DNA from: Limosilactobacillus oris
GTDB lineage: Bacteria; Bacillota; Bacilli; Lactobacillales; Lactobacillaceae
Direction of reading: 5' to 3'
Assembly: GCF_025311495.1 (NCBI RefSeq)
Contig: NZ_CP104398.1
Span: 1,674,001 to 1,738,000, forward strand
Length of the DNA: 64,000 nucleotides
Below are positions 9,219 through 20,435 of this stretch, in pieces. Position 1 is the stretch's first letter. Each line of letters opens with the position of its first letter. The notes beneath the pieces are model-generated. The model ran no database searches, had not been told where the DNA came from, and saw only the letters and a list, made by a program, of their open reading frames with translations. The position numbers were made by a program, and so were the translations under genes.

Positions 9219-10016
9219 ATGGCCACACTCGAAGTGCGTGATTTGCATGTTTCAGTAAAAGATGAGGAAAGTAAGAAGGAAAAGGAAATCCTCAAGGGAG
9301 TCAACCTCAAGATGCAGACCGGCGAGATCCACGCCATTATGGGACCAAACGGGACGGGGAAGTCGACCCTTTCCCAGACCATCATGGGCCAGCCCGGCTA
9401 CCACGTGACCCAGGGTGACATTCTCTTAAACGGTGAAAGCATTGTCAACATGCCAGTCGATGAACGGGCACGCAAGGGGCTCTTCTTGGCTATGCAGTAC
9501 CCGGCAGAAATCCAGGGGGTCACTAACGCCGAATTCCTCCGGGCTGCCATCAATGCCCGCCGGCCAGAAGACGACCAGATTTCCGTCATGGACTTCATTA
9601 AGAAGCTCGACAAGAACCTTGATCTGCTGGACATGAGCCAGAAGATGACGGAACGGTACCTCAACGAAGGCTTCTCGGGTGGGGAAAAGAAGCGGAACGA
9701 AATTTTGCAGCTGCTGATGATTGAACCAACTTTTGCCATTCTCGACGAAATTGACTCTGGCTTGGACATTGACGCCTTAAAGGTCGTTGCCAAGGGGGTC
9801 AACTCCATGCGGGGCGACAACTTCGGTTCCCTGATCATCACCCACTACCAGCGCCTGCTGAATTACATTGTTCCGGACACCGTCCACGTCATGATGGATG
9901 GTCAAATCGTTAAGACCGGGGGCCCAGAACTGGCTAAAAAGTTGGAAGACGAAGGTTACGCTGGCCTGCGTGACGAATTGGGCCTGGACATCAAACTGGT
10001 CGATGATGAGGACTAG
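9219..10016 (+). CDS. sufC: Fe-S cluster assembly ATPase SufC
   Basis: ABC-type ATPase of the SUF system, partner of SufB and SufD in the SufBC2D scaffold that assembles Fe-S clusters in the cytoplasm. Walker A is GPNGTGKST at residues 42-50, the signature FSGGEKKR lies near 152, and Walker B with the glutamate is FAILDEIDSGLD. It has 265 residues and no membrane segment, as expected. AAGGGGA precedes the ATG. First gene of sufCDSUB, with 11 bases to sufD. Confidence 0.97.
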   Translation: MATLEVRDLHVSVKDEESKKEKEILKGVNLKMQTGEIHAIMGPNGTGKSTLSQTIMGQPGYHVTQGDILLNGESIVNMPVDERARKGLFLAMQYPAEIQGVTNAEFLRAAINARRPEDDQISVMDFIKKLDKNLDLLDMSQKMTERYLNEGFSGGEKKRNEILQLLMIEPTFAILDEIDSGLDIDALKVVAKGVNSMRGDNFGSLIITHYQRLLNYIVPDTVHVMMDGQIVKTGGPELAKKLEDEGYAGLRDELGLDIKLVDDED

Positions 10017-10027
10017 GGGGTGCTGGC

Positions 10028-11314
10028 ATGACTGATTTAGCAGAAGCAAAGCAGCAGCTGACCGTGGCGAGCCAGCAAAATGAGGAGCCGGCCAGCCTCT
10101 TAGACCGGCGGCTTGCAGCGCGGGACCTGATGGCGCAACTCCGCCTGCCCCGGATGCAGCGGTTTAACTTCCGTGACTGGCCGCTAATTGCTGACCAGCC
10201 CCTGGAATGGGTATCATCGGATACGGATTTAGAGAAAATAGCTCCGGACGATGAAGTAATCCGGGTGACCCAGGTCGGGCAGACGACGGTCAAGGTTCAC
10301 ATTCCGGAACGTCTGCGGGCGGCTGGCGTGGTGCTGACCGATATTTTCACCGCAGCCCGGCAGTACCCCGAGATGTTTGAAAAGTACTTTATGTCGGCAA
10401 TCAAAACCGACGAAAACCTGCTGACTGCTTACCACGTGGCCTACTTAAACGCCGGCTTATTCCTCTACGTCCCTAAGAACGTCGAGATTGAAAAGCCGAT
10501 TGAAGCAGAACTGGTCCAGGACAATACCCAAGGCCAGCCCTTGATTTCTCATATCCTGGTCGTGGCGGACCGGGGCAGCAAGGTCAAGTTCATCCAGCAC
10601 CTAACCACGGTCGGTGACCAAGCTAATCCGGCAAACATGATGATTGAACTGATTGCCCGGGATAACAGTGAAATTGACTTCTCGTCCCTGGATGAGCTTG
10701 GGGCCCAGACCCACACTTACTTCAAACGGCGGGCCGATATTGGTCGGGATGCCCACGTTGAATGGGCGGTTGGCCTGATGAACGATGGCAACACGGTCGG
10801 TGACATGGATTCTGAGCTGCTGGGTGAAGGCGGCTATGCTAACTCCAAAATGATCGCGGTCACGACCCGGAAGCAAGAGGTCGGGGTCAACAACCGGGTG
10901 ACTAACCATGGTAAACACACGACTGGCCTGATTAACCAACGGGGGGTAATCCTGGAAAATTCCGAACTGATTTTTAACGGAATCGGTCAGATTATCCACG
11001 GCGCTCACGGTTCCAAGGCTGACCAGCAGAACCGGGTCCTGATTATGTCTGACCAGGCCCGCGGTGATGCTAACCCAATCCTGCTGATTGATGAAAACGA
11101 CGTGGAGGCCGGGCACGCAGCCAGTGTGGGCCCCGTTGACCCCCACCAGATGTACTACTTGATGAGCCGGGGAATTCCCCGTAAGCAGGCGGAACGGATG
11201 GTTATCCGGGGCTTCTTAGGCGCCGTTCTTAGTGCCATTCCGGCCGCAGATGTACGGAACAAACTGGTGGAAATTCTAGAAAGGAAGCTTGCCGATGGTC
11301 AACAATATCAATGA
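10028..11314 (+). CDS. sufD: Fe-S cluster assembly protein SufD
   Basis: SufB/SufD-family beta-helix protein, the non-catalytic partner in the SufBC2D complex. The N-terminal half is helical; the C-terminal half has the family blocks NSELIFNGIGQIIHGAHGSKADQQNRVLIMSD and DVEAGHAASVG, and ends with [21 protein letters not shown], the SufC-contact region shared with SufB downstream. Length 428 is usual for SufD. AGGGGG precedes the start. Its 3' end overlaps sufS by 20 bases. Confidence 0.96.
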   Translation: MTDLAEAKQQLTVASQQNEEPASLLDRRLAARDLMAQLRLPRMQRFNFRDWPLIADQPLEWVSSDTDLEKIAPDDEVIRVTQVGQTTVKVHIPERLRAAGVVLTDIFTAARQYPEMFEKYFMSAIKTDENLLTAYHVAYLNAGLFLYVPKNVEIEKPIEAELVQDNTQGQPLISHILVVADRGSKVKFIQHLTTVGDQANPANMMIELIARDNSEIDFSSLDELGAQTHTYFKRRADIGRDAHVEWAVGLMNDGNTVGDMDSELLGEGGYANSKMIAVTTRKQEVGVNNRVTNHGKHTTGLINQRGVILENSELIFNGIGQIIHGAHGSKADQQNRVLIMSDQARGDANPILLIDENDVEAGHAASVGPVDPHQMYYLMSRGIPRKQAERMVIRGFLGAVLSAIPAADVRNKLVEILERKLADGQQYQ

Positions 11315-12533
11315 TTTGTCCGCTGATTTTCCCATCCTGGACCAGCAGGTAAACGGTGAACGGCTGGCCTACCTGGATAACGCGGCGACGGCTCAGAAGC
11401 CCAAGCAGGTCGTTGACTCCCTGGTTCACTTTTACGAACACGACAACGCGAACGTTCACCGAGGCGTCCATACCCTGGCGGAACGGGCGACGACCCAGTA
11501 CGAAGAGGCCCGCAAGAAGGTTCAGCACTTCATCAATGCTGCCGACAACCGGGAAATTATTTTTACCAAGGGCTGCACTGATGGCTTGAACCTGGTAGCG
11601 TCGACATATGGCGAACAGAATATCCATGACGGTGACGAAATTGTGATTTCAATCATGGAACACCACAGCAACCTGATTCCCTGGCAGCAGTTGGCAATTA
11701 AGAAGCACGCCAAGCTCAAGTACATTGAATTGACCACGGATGGGACGCTGGACATGGCCGATGCCCGGCAAAAAATTACTGACAAGACGAAGATCGTTGC
11801 CGTGGCCCATGTCAGCAACGTGCTCGGAACCGTTAACCCGCTCAAAGAGCTGGCCCGGCTGGCCCACCAGCACGGCGCAATTATCGTTGGTGATGGTGCC
11901 CAGTCGGTTCCCCATATGCCGGTCGATGTCCAGGACCTGGACGTTGATTTCTACGCCTTTTCCGGCCACAAGATGATGGGGCCGACTGGGATTGGGGTCC
12001 TCTATGGCAAGGCGGACTTGCTGCGGGAGATGCCCCCGTACCAGTACGGCGGGGAAATGATTAGTGCCGTTTACCGCGACCGGACCGAGTTTGCCGACAT
12101 CCCGTTTAAATTTGAAGCGGGGACGCAAAACATTGCTGGAGCAATTGCCCTGGGGACCGCGGTTGACTACCTCGAAAAGGTCGGGATGGACCAGGTGGCT
12201 GCGAAGGAACAGGAACTGGTTGATTACGTCCTGCCGCAGCTGGAGGCGATCCCGTACGTAACGGTTTACGGGCCCCAGGACCCTCAGCAGCACACTGGCG
12301 TGATTGCCTTTAACATGGCGGGACTCCACCCGCATGACGTCGCAACCGCCCTGGATGCGGAAGGAGTCGCGGTTCGAGCCGGCCATCACTGTGCACAGCC
12401 GCTGATGGCCGCACTGGGGGTAGCGGCAACGACCCGGGCCAGCTTCTACTTTTACAATACAAAAAAAGACGCAGATCAACTGATTAATGCCATCAAGGCA
12501 ACAAAGGAGTTCTTTAACGGTGGGACTATCTAA
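11295..12533 (+). CDS. sufS: Cysteine desulfurase SufS
   Basis: PLP-dependent enzyme that takes sulfur from L-cysteine for Fe-S assembly. The PLP lysine is in FSGHKMMGPTG (K226), and the catalytic persulfide cysteine is C366 in RAGHHCAQP, followed by the SufS-type C-terminus. The 412-residue length is typical. The ATG at 11295 has AAGGAAG seven bases upstream; the in-frame TTG at 11289 is too close to it. It overlaps sufD at one end and sufU at the other. SufU is expected to accept sulfur from it. Confidence 0.97.
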   Translation: MVNNINDLSADFPILDQQVNGERLAYLDNAATAQKPKQVVDSLVHFYEHDNANVHRGVHTLAERATTQYEEARKKVQHFINAADNREIIFTKGCTDGLNLVASTYGEQNIHDGDEIVISIMEHHSNLIPWQQLAIKKHAKLKYIELTTDGTLDMADARQKITDKTKIVAVAHVSNVLGTVNPLKELARLAHQHGAIIVGDGAQSVPHMPVDVQDLDVDFYAFSGHKMMGPTGIGVLYGKADLLREMPPYQYGGEMISAVYRDRTEFADIPFKFEAGTQNIAGAIALGTAVDYLEKVGMDQVAAKEQELVDYVLPQLEAIPYVTVYGPQDPQQHTGVIAFNMAGLHPHDVATALDAEGVAVRAGHHCAQPLMAALGVAATTRASFYFYNTKKDADQLINAIKATKEFFNGGTI

Positions 12534-12978
12534 GTTAAACGGCTTATACCGTGAGGTGATTTTGGACCACGCCAATCACCCGCATAACAAGCACGACATT
12601 CCGCAGGCTACGAGCAAGATGACGGTCCACAACCCGACTTGTGGCGATACCATTAACGTGGCCGTCGATGTGGAAGACGGCCGGATTAAGGATATCGGCT
12701 ATTCTGGTTCTGGCTGCACCATCAGTCAGGCCTCAGCCAGCATGATGACTGAAGCAGTAAAGGGGAAAACAACTGATGAGGCCCTGGCGATGGCGAAGAC
12801 CTTTTCTGACATGGCAATCGGCAAGCAGCACTCCCAGGCGGATCTTGACCAGCTGGGGGATGCGCAGATTTTGACCAGTATTATGGAATTCCCTGCCCGG
12901 ATCAAATGCGCCACGATTTCCTGGTGGGCACTGCAACGGGCCTTACTGAAGAAAGATGATGAGGAGGAAGAGCAATGA
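12520..12978 (+). CDS. sufU: Zinc-dependent sulfurtransferase SufU
   Basis: SufU takes persulfide sulfur from SufS and hands it to the SufBCD scaffold. It resembles IscU but binds zinc. The three ligand cysteines are visible: C41 in NPTCGD, C66 in GSGCTIS and C130 in [11 protein letters not shown]. The SufU-specific insertion before the third cysteine is present. The GTG at 12520 is taken as start because AAAGGAG lies 10 bases upstream and the family begins at this point ([15 protein letters not shown]). Its stop overlaps the sufB start (ATGA). Confidence 0.95.
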   Translation: MGLSKLNGLYREVILDHANHPHNKHDIPQATSKMTVHNPTCGDTINVAVDVEDGRIKDIGYSGSGCTISQASASMMTEAVKGKTTDEALAMAKTFSDMAIGKQHSQADLDQLGDAQILTSIMEFPARIKCATISWWALQRALLKKDDEEEEQ

Positions 12979-14384
12979 GCGAGGATGCAGCAAGCATCGT
13001 AAACGGCGATGAAAAGTACGAATATGGCTTTCACGATGACGTGAAGCCAGTTTACTCGACGGGACGGGGCCTGACGGAAGAGGTTGTTCGCCAGATCTCG
13101 GCGGCAAAGCATGAACCACAATGGATGCTGGATTACCGGCTCAAGGCCTACCACATCTATAAGAAGCTGCCAATGCCAAAGTTCGGGCCGGACCTATCCG
13201 AGCTGGACCTCAAGAACATGCTTTACTACCAGAAGATGACGGACAAGAAGTTCCGGGACTGGAAGGACGTGCCGGAAGATCTCAAGAAGACCTTCGACCG
13301 CTTAGGAGTTCCTGAGGCCGAGCGGAAGTACCTGGCCGGGTCCTCAGCCCAGTACGAATCGGAAGTGGTTTACCACAACATGAAGAATGAATTTGCCAAA
13401 CTTGGCATCATTTTCACCGATACTGATACCGCCCTCCGGGAATACCCGGACCTCTTCAAGAAGTGGTTTGGCAAGCTGGTTCAGCCAACCGATAACAAGT
13501 TTGCGGCCCTAAATGCGGCGGTCTGGTCTGGTGGTTCCTTTATCTACGTGCCAAAGGGCGTCAAGACCAAGACGCCAATCCAGTCCTACTTCCGGCTGAA
13601 CGCGGAAAATACCGGTCAGTTTGAACGGACCCTGATTATTGTCGACGAGGGGGCCAGCGTGGACTACGTTGAAGGATGTACCGCTCCGAACTACTCTTCT
13701 GACAGCCTCCACGCGGCGGTCGTTGAAGTTAACGTCTGCAAGGATGCTTACTGTCGTTACACGACCATTCAAAACTGGTCTGATAATGTTTACAGTCTGG
13801 AAACCAAGCGGGCAGCCGCGGCCGAAAACGCCACGATGGAATGGGTCGATGGTAACCTAGGCTCGAAGGTAACGATGAAGTACCCGAGTGTTTACCTGAA
13901 CGGTGAGGGAGCCCGGGGAACGATGCTCTCAATCGCGGTTGCCAGCAACGGGATTCACCAGGACTCCGGTGCCCGGATGATCCACAATGCCAAGAACACG
14001 TCCAGCTCGATTGTCTCCAAGTCGATCGCCAAGACTGGTGGTTCAACGGATTACCGGGGGACGGTCCGCTTTGGCAAGCACTCTGACGGCTCGAAGGCCC
14101 ACGTTGAGTGTGACACGATCATCATGGATGACCAGTCCTCGTCAGATACGATTCCGTACAATGAAATTGACAACGCCCACGTGGCGATGGAACACGAGGC
14201 CAAGGTTTCTAAGATTTCGGAAGAACAACTCTACTACTTGATGAGCCGGGGAATTTCCGAAGCCAAAGCCACCGAAATGATTATCATGGGCTTCGTGGAG
14301 CCATTCACCAAGCAGCTGCCGATGGAATACGCGGTTGAGCTCAACCGGCTGATTAGCTTCGAGATGGAAGGCTCAATCGGTTAA
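12975..14384 (+). CDS. sufB: Fe-S cluster scaffold SufB
   Basis: Main scaffold subunit of SufBC2D, on which clusters form. The protein has 469 residues. It carries FIYVPKGVK, the [20 protein letters not shown] strand with its conserved Cys, [22 protein letters not shown], and [24 protein letters not shown] with the Glu and His used for cluster assembly. Overlap with sufU and the same strand show it is in the suf operon; GGAGG follows its stop for the next gene. Confidence 0.97.
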   Translation: MSEDAASIVNGDEKYEYGFHDDVKPVYSTGRGLTEEVVRQISAAKHEPQWMLDYRLKAYHIYKKLPMPKFGPDLSELDLKNMLYYQKMTDKKFRDWKDVPEDLKKTFDRLGVPEAERKYLAGSSAQYESEVVYHNMKNEFAKLGIIFTDTDTALREYPDLFKKWFGKLVQPTDNKFAALNAAVWSGGSFIYVPKGVKTKTPIQSYFRLNAENTGQFERTLIIVDEGASVDYVEGCTAPNYSSDSLHAAVVEVNVCKDAYCRYTTIQNWSDNVYSLETKRAAAAENATMEWVDGNLGSKVTMKYPSVYLNGEGARGTMLSIAVASNGIHQDSGARMIHNAKNTSSSIVSKSIAKTGGSTDYRGTVRFGKHSDGSKAHVECDTIIMDDQSSSDTIPYNEIDNAHVAMEHEAKVSKISEEQLYYLMSRGISEAKATEMIIMGFVEPFTKQLPMEYAVELNRLISFEMEGSIG

Positions 14385-14398
14385 AAGGAGGAAGTAAC

Positions 14399-14731
14399 AT
14401 GGCAGATGAACAAGAGCGCCAGTATTCACCGACGGAAGACGCAGTCATGGGAGCCCTGGAACAGGTCATTGACCCGGAACTGGGGATTGACCTGGTTAAC
14501 CTCGGACTGATTTACGATGTCCAGGTAGATGAAGAGGGGCACTGTATTATCACGATGACCCTAACCACCATGGGCTGTCCGCTGGGTGATTTCCTGAACG
14601 AAGCGATTACCAAGGCTGCCACTTCGGTTGATGGTGTCAACGACTGTAAAATCAACCTGGTCTGGGAACCAGCCTGGGGGATTGACCGGATGAGCCGGTT
14701 TGCCAAGATTGCACTGGGACTGCATGGTTAA
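14399..14731 (+). CDS. DUF59 / MIP18-type Fe-S maturation factor
   Basis: A 110-residue protein of the DUF59 (MIP18, SufT/PaaD-like) family, whose members help deliver Fe-S clusters to target proteins. The family blocks are seen: VIDPELGIDLVNLGLIYDV at residues 22-40 and TLTTMGCPLGDFL with the conserved cysteine, then a C-terminal VWEPAWGIDRMS segment. It follows sufB by 14 bases with a good GGAGG site, so it belongs to the suf operon, which supports a role as a cluster carrier. The name SufT would be reasonable but is not proven. Confidence 0.88.
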   Translation: MADEQERQYSPTEDAVMGALEQVIDPELGIDLVNLGLIYDVQVDEEGHCIITMTLTTMGCPLGDFLNEAITKAATSVDGVNDCKINLVWEPAWGIDRMSRFAKIALGLHG

Positions 14732-14746
14732 AGGGGTTGAATAGTG

Positions 14747-15631
14747 ATGGATATCCGCAAATTTGTCCAGCAACGCAAACGAATGGGCTTCTCCCAGGCC
14801 GAGCTGTGCGCTGGTATCTGTACGCAGTCGACCCTTAGCAAGTTTGAAAATAAGGGCCGGGTCCCCTCGGTCAAAATTCTGGAGCAGCTTTGCCAACGGC
14901 TGGAAATGTCCCTGGGAGAACTCAGTGAACAAAACGTGGCCCCGCAGCCGCACCGCCGGACAGTCCTAGACCAGGCCGAACATTATTTGCTAGGGGAACA
15001 GTTTCCCTTGGCAATCAAGACCCTGAACCAGGTTCGGGAACGCCAGCTGACGACTGCCAAGGCCCGGATGCAGTATTACTATCTCAAAGGGATGATTGAT
15101 ACACTGACGAGCAACCAGACGGCGACAACGATGTTTAACTTTACCCAGATTCTTGATAAGCTGGATGAGGAACACCAGACAGTCTTTTCACGGCTAGCCT
15201 ACCTGGGTTGTGGAATTTTGTACGCGCGGAAGAACCGGCTGGGCAACGCCGAATTCTTTTTCACCAAGGTGGTCAACTACCTGGAGCGGACAATTACTGC
15301 CCCGCTAAACCTGGCCGACCTAACAAATACCCAGTATGCCCGGCTCGTAATGATGTGCTACTATGTGGCGGAGTACCAAGCGCTTCGCAAGCGGCTGCCG
15401 GATAGCAACCGGACCCTCGCCCGGGTCAGCCGCCTGTGTGCGGCCCGCTACCTGACCGTTTTCATGCCCCGAGTCAAGCTGCTAGCGGCGAATAACGCAA
15501 TGCGCGCGGGGGCAACGTCGGAGACCGTGGGAAACTTACTATCAGCAGCGCTGGTCTTTGCCCGTTTCAACAGGAATAGCGTTGTCGAACTGCAGGCCGC
15601 GGCCCTTAAAAAGCAGCTAACGGATTTGTGA
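14747..15631 (+). CDS. XRE-family regulator with C-terminal TPR-like helices (Rgg/PlcR type)
   Basis: The N-terminal helix-turn-helix (residues about 5-60, MGFSQAELCAGICTQSTLSKFENKGRVPSVKILEQLC) is of the XRE class. It is followed by about 220 residues of helical pairs resembling the peptide-binding TPR domain of Rgg, PlcR and ComR regulators. No signal peptide or membrane segment is seen. AAGGGG lies 10 bases before the ATG; a GTG at 14744 is also possible. It sits 15 bases after the DUF59 gene and before the first terminator, so it is probably read from the suf promoter. Ligand and targets are unknown, and no short hydrophobic pheromone ORF was noticed beside it. Confidence 0.78.
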   Translation: MDIRKFVQQRKRMGFSQAELCAGICTQSTLSKFENKGRVPSVKILEQLCQRLEMSLGELSEQNVAPQPHRRTVLDQAEHYLLGEQFPLAIKTLNQVRERQLTTAKARMQYYYLKGMIDTLTSNQTATTMFNFTQILDKLDEEHQTVFSRLAYLGCGILYARKNRLGNAEFFFTKVVNYLERTITAPLNLADLTNTQYARLVMMCYYVAEYQALRKRLPDSNRTLARVSRLCAARYLTVFMPRVKLLAANNAMRAGATSETVGNLLSAALVFARFNRNSVVELQAAALKKQLTDL

Positions 15632-15636
15632 TAAAT

Positions 15637-15673
15637 AAAACGCGGAGTTGAGGTTTGCTCAATTCCGCGTTTT
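15637..15673. terminator. Bidirectional terminator after the suf operon
   Basis: A 16-bp stem (15637-15652 with 15658-15673, one G-T pair) begins with AAAA and ends with TTTT around a 5-base loop. It can stop the rightward suf message and a leftward transcript of the small ORF at 15697-15813. Confidence 0.88.
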
Positions 15674-15696
15674 ACTGGTAAATAATCGTTTAATTG

Positions 15697-15813
15697 TTAC
15701 GCAAAGAGGACGACCTTGCCATCAACCTTGATGGGTAATGAACCAGATTTACGGCTCTTTTTTGCCCGGTTGCCTTTTTTGCTGAAAGTAAAGAACTTTG
15801 AATTTAGTAACAT
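15697..15813 (-). CDS. Small basic protein, 38 residues, unknown function
   Basis: A short ORF on the minus strand, start ATG at 15813 and TAA at 15697. A good ribosome-binding site (GAAGGGAG) lies 8 bases upstream. A possible promoter reads TTGCTT, 16 bases, TATCTT on the minus strand, and the bidirectional terminator follows the stop. The protein is strongly basic in the middle (KKGNRAKKSRKS) and ends in a strand-like IKVDGKVVLFA. It has no signal peptide or membrane segment. I do not recognise the family. The coherent set of expression signals is the reason for calling it. Confidence 0.55.
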   Translation of the reverse strand: MLLNSKFFTFSKKGNRAKKSRKSGSLPIKVDGKVVLFA

Positions 15814-16105
15814 TATGATCGCTCCCTTCATTTCTTTTCACCATTAAGATACCATGTTGGAAGAGCGAAGCAAAGGCGGTGCATCCGGGTCCTAATTTAC
15901 ACGCTGCATAATTTATCACGGCTCTTTCTACCCATGTGCATATTGCGCGACAATGGTGCATAAACTTTGCTGGAATCGTAAAAGCAGCGCTGAATAATGA
16001 ATATAAATTCTTTTTCTAATTATAAGAAATTGCTGAGCATTTTTCTCAGATATGGGGACTTGCTGGGGCATAATGGTGGGAAAGGCAGTTTGATAGGAGG
16101 GTACA
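15814..16105. other. AT-rich intergenic gap
   Basis: Apart from the putative leftward promoter of the small ORF and, at the right end, the GGAGGG site of the DUF72 gene, I see no gene, RNA or strong hairpin here. A CATAAT at 16070 may be the -10 box of the DUF72 gene. Confidence 0.4.
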
Positions 16106-16960
16106 ATGACAGCAAAGATTACGATGGGGATGACGACCTGGACGGAACACCCTGTACTCATTCACGGTGAGCAACGGCCGGTCACCCTGAACGAGTACGC
16201 GCAACACTTTCCAACGGTGGAGGTGGATACGTTCTTTTATGCGCTTCCTCAGATGAAGACCATTCAAAACTGGCTGACAATGGTTCCAGAAGACTTCCAA
16301 TTTATTGTTAAGGCCAACCAGGGGATGACCCTGCACAAGCGCAACCAGGAAAAGGGGGAGGTCGAGCAGTTATTTGCTCAGTACCGGCGAACTGTGGCAC
16401 CACTGGTTGCGAGTGGTCAGTTGAAAACAATCCTATTTCAGTTTCCACCTTACTTTGATGCCAGTGTTGCCGATATTGACTACCTAAAAATGGTGCGCAC
16501 CTGGCTCGGTGACCTCCCCGTCGCGGTAGAATTGCGCAATAGCAGCTGGTATCAGCCGGGGGTGGTTGACGCGCTGGTCAGCTATTGCCAAGACCTCAAG
16601 TTTACCCTGGTAGCGGCAGATGAGCCGCATGACCAGGTCACAGCGGTTCCCTTCAAGCTGGTGACGACCAATCCTGACCTGGTCATGCTGCGTTTGCACG
16701 GCCGCAATAAAAAGGGATGGGCTAACCAAGGGCAGAGCTGGCGCAAGACCCGCACGCTGTACAAGTATTCGGACCAGGAATTGGCGACGTTTGCCCAGCA
16801 GGTTCAGCAGCTGACGCCCCAGCCGCGGGAAGTCTGCATTATCTTTAACAACAACTCCGGCAAGGATGCCGCACCAAACGCCCTGGCTCTGCAAAAGATG
16901 ATGGGCGTTCACTTCGCCGGCTTGGCACCCCGGTCACCGGAACAGCTCGACCTGTTTTAA
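16106..16960 (+). CDS. DUF72 (YecE-family) protein
   Basis: TIM-barrel-like DUF72 protein of unproven function, 284 residues. Family features seen are the N-terminal MGMTTWTEH, the block VEVDTFFYALPQMKTIQNW, FIVKANQGMTLHK, the central VAVELRNSSWY strand, and FNNNSGKDAAPNAL near the C-terminus where DUF72 proteins have an N/D-rich motif. The ATG follows AGGAGGG. It is flanked by intergenic gaps and read as a single gene. No membrane segment is seen. Confidence 0.88.
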   Translation: MTAKITMGMTTWTEHPVLIHGEQRPVTLNEYAQHFPTVEVDTFFYALPQMKTIQNWLTMVPEDFQFIVKANQGMTLHKRNQEKGEVEQLFAQYRRTVAPLVASGQLKTILFQFPPYFDASVADIDYLKMVRTWLGDLPVAVELRNSSWYQPGVVDALVSYCQDLKFTLVAADEPHDQVTAVPFKLVTTNPDLVMLRLHGRNKKGWANQGQSWRKTRTLYKYSDQELATFAQQVQQLTPQPREVCIIFNNNSGKDAAPNALALQKMMGVHFAGLAPRSPEQLDLF

Positions 16961-16982
16961 GGCCGCACCGACCGGTTAACTA

Positions 16983-16991
16983 TGCTATACT
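16983..16991 (+). promoter_or_regulatory. Extended -10 promoter of the metG operon
   Basis: TGCTATACT is an extended -10 element 48 bases before metG; no good -35 box is present, as is common with TGN promoters. Confidence 0.5.
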
Positions 16992-16993
16992 AA

Positions 16994-19063
<2,070 letters not shown>

Positions 19064-19066
19064 GCG

Positions 19067-19882
19067 ATGGGAAAGCGGCAACAAGAATGGCGCCAGGTTT
19101 ATGATTCCCACACCCACCTCAACGACGACCCCTTTTACGACGATGTGCCGGCGTTTGAAAACCGGGCGGCTCACTACGGGGTCACTCAGATGAACATTGT
19201 GGGCTCTAATGCCACCCTTAACCAGCGGGCCCTGGCCCTTGGTCAACAGTACCCGAACTTGCACCCGATCATCGGCTGGCATCCCGAGGACATTCGGGCA
19301 TTCGATGAAGACGCGAAGGCAACACTTTGGGAGCAGGTCCACGATCCACGGGTCGTGGCAATTGGCGAAATCGGGCTGGACTACTATAATGACCAGCAGT
19401 CTCCCCATGACCGCCAGCAGGAAGTTTTTGCCGAGCAGTTGGACTGGGCACGGCAGCTGAACCTGCCGGTGTCGATTCACTGCCGGGAAGCACTGGCTGA
19501 CACCTATGAACTGCTAAAGGACGCCCACGTCGATGAATTCGGCGGGGTCATGCACAGCTTTAACGGGTCGCCGGAATGGGCCGAGAAGTTTCTGGACCTG
19601 GGGATGGCGATTTCCTTCAGCGGGGTCGCCAGCTTTGGCAGTGCCGAAGAGGTTCATGCGGCAGTGCGGGCTGTACCGCTGTCACGGATGATGGTGGAAA
19701 CCGACGCCCCGTATTTGACACCCGCGCCGTATCGGGGAAAGCAAAACGAACCGGCCTTTACCAAGTTTGTCGTCGAAGCAATTGCAGAATTGAAGCAGGT
19801 GGCCCCATCCCGGGTTGCCCGGCAAACCTACCAGAATGCTAGCCGGTTATTCCTAAAGGATCAAAAAGATGACGAAGATTAA
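19067..19882 (+). CDS. tatD: TatD-family metal-dependent hydrolase
   Basis: TatD-like DNase of the amidohydrolase fold. Metal ligands are visible: DSHTHLND near residue 10, the Glu in AIGEIGLDYY, His in PVSIHCREA, His in GVMHSFNGS, and the Asp in VETDAPYLTPAPYRGK. The protein has 271 residues. It starts 3 bases after metG and its end overlaps rnmV, a gene order conserved in Firmicutes. The biological DNA substrate is not known. Confidence 0.95.
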   Translation: MGKRQQEWRQVYDSHTHLNDDPFYDDVPAFENRAAHYGVTQMNIVGSNATLNQRALALGQQYPNLHPIIGWHPEDIRAFDEDAKATLWEQVHDPRVVAIGEIGLDYYNDQQSPHDRQQEVFAEQLDWARQLNLPVSIHCREALADTYELLKDAHVDEFGGVMHSFNGSPEWAEKFLDLGMAISFSGVASFGSAEEVHAAVRAVPLSRMMVETDAPYLTPAPYRGKQNEPAFTKFVVEAIAELKQVAPSRVARQTYQNASRLFLKDQKDDED

Positions 19883-20435
19883 AGAAGTAATTGTAGTGGA
19901 AGGCAAAGACGATACCAAGCAGATTAAAAAGGCCGTCGACGCTGATACTTATGAAACCAACGGGTCTGCGCTCAATGCTGCCGACCTGGCCCGGCTGCGC
20001 AAATTGCAGGCGAGCCGGGGCTTAATTGTGTTTACGGATCCCGACTTTAACGGGGAACGGTTACGCAAGATAATCAGCGCCGCGGTTCCCGGAGTTAAAC
20101 ACGCCTTCATTGAGCGGCGGCAAGGGGTCCCTCACTTGGCCCACGGCAGCTTGGGGGTAGAGCACGCGGCCCCAGCGGTAATCAAAGCCGCTCTGGCCCA
20201 CCTGTACACCCAGGCAGTGACGGAACCAGACGTCTACACCCAGCGGGACTTGCAGGCGGCGGGACTGGTTGGCAGTTCTCAGGCCCGGAAGCGGCGGGAA
20301 CGGTTGGGGCAGCTGCTTGGCATTGGTTATGGCAACGGCAAACAGCTAGTCCACCGCCTGAACATGTTTCAAATCAGTCCCAACCAATTTGCGGCCGCTG
20401 TTGAGCAGATAAAGCGGGAGGAAAATGATGAGTAA
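19869..20435 (+). CDS. rnmV: Ribonuclease M5
   Basis: TOPRIM-domain nuclease that completes the 5' and 3' ends of 5S rRNA. The motif [13 protein letters not shown] at residues 9-20 holds the catalytic Glu and [13 protein letters not shown] the DxD pair; both belong to the TOPRIM fold. Length, 188 residues, matches the Bacillus enzyme. It overlaps tatD by 14 bases and rsmA by 8, so all are co-translated. Confidence 0.96.
   Translation: MTKIKEVIVVEGKDDTKQIKKAVDADTYETNGSALNAADLARLRKLQASRGLIVFTDPDFNGERLRKIISAAVPGVKHAFIERRQGVPHLAHGSLGVEHAAPAVIKAALAHLYTQAVTEPDVYTQRDLQAAGLVGSSQARKRRERLGQLLGIGYGNGKQLVHRLNMFQISPNQFAAAVEQIKREENDE

Noticed and set aside
11649-12575. A 308-codon minus-strand frame opposite sufS
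   Set aside because: It overlaps sufS and sufU entirely and shows no known domain; a shadow frame.
15749-15961. A 70-codon minus-strand frame overlapping the 38-residue ORF
   Set aside because: No ribosome-binding site at its start, and it does not use the promoter and terminator that frame the shorter ORF.
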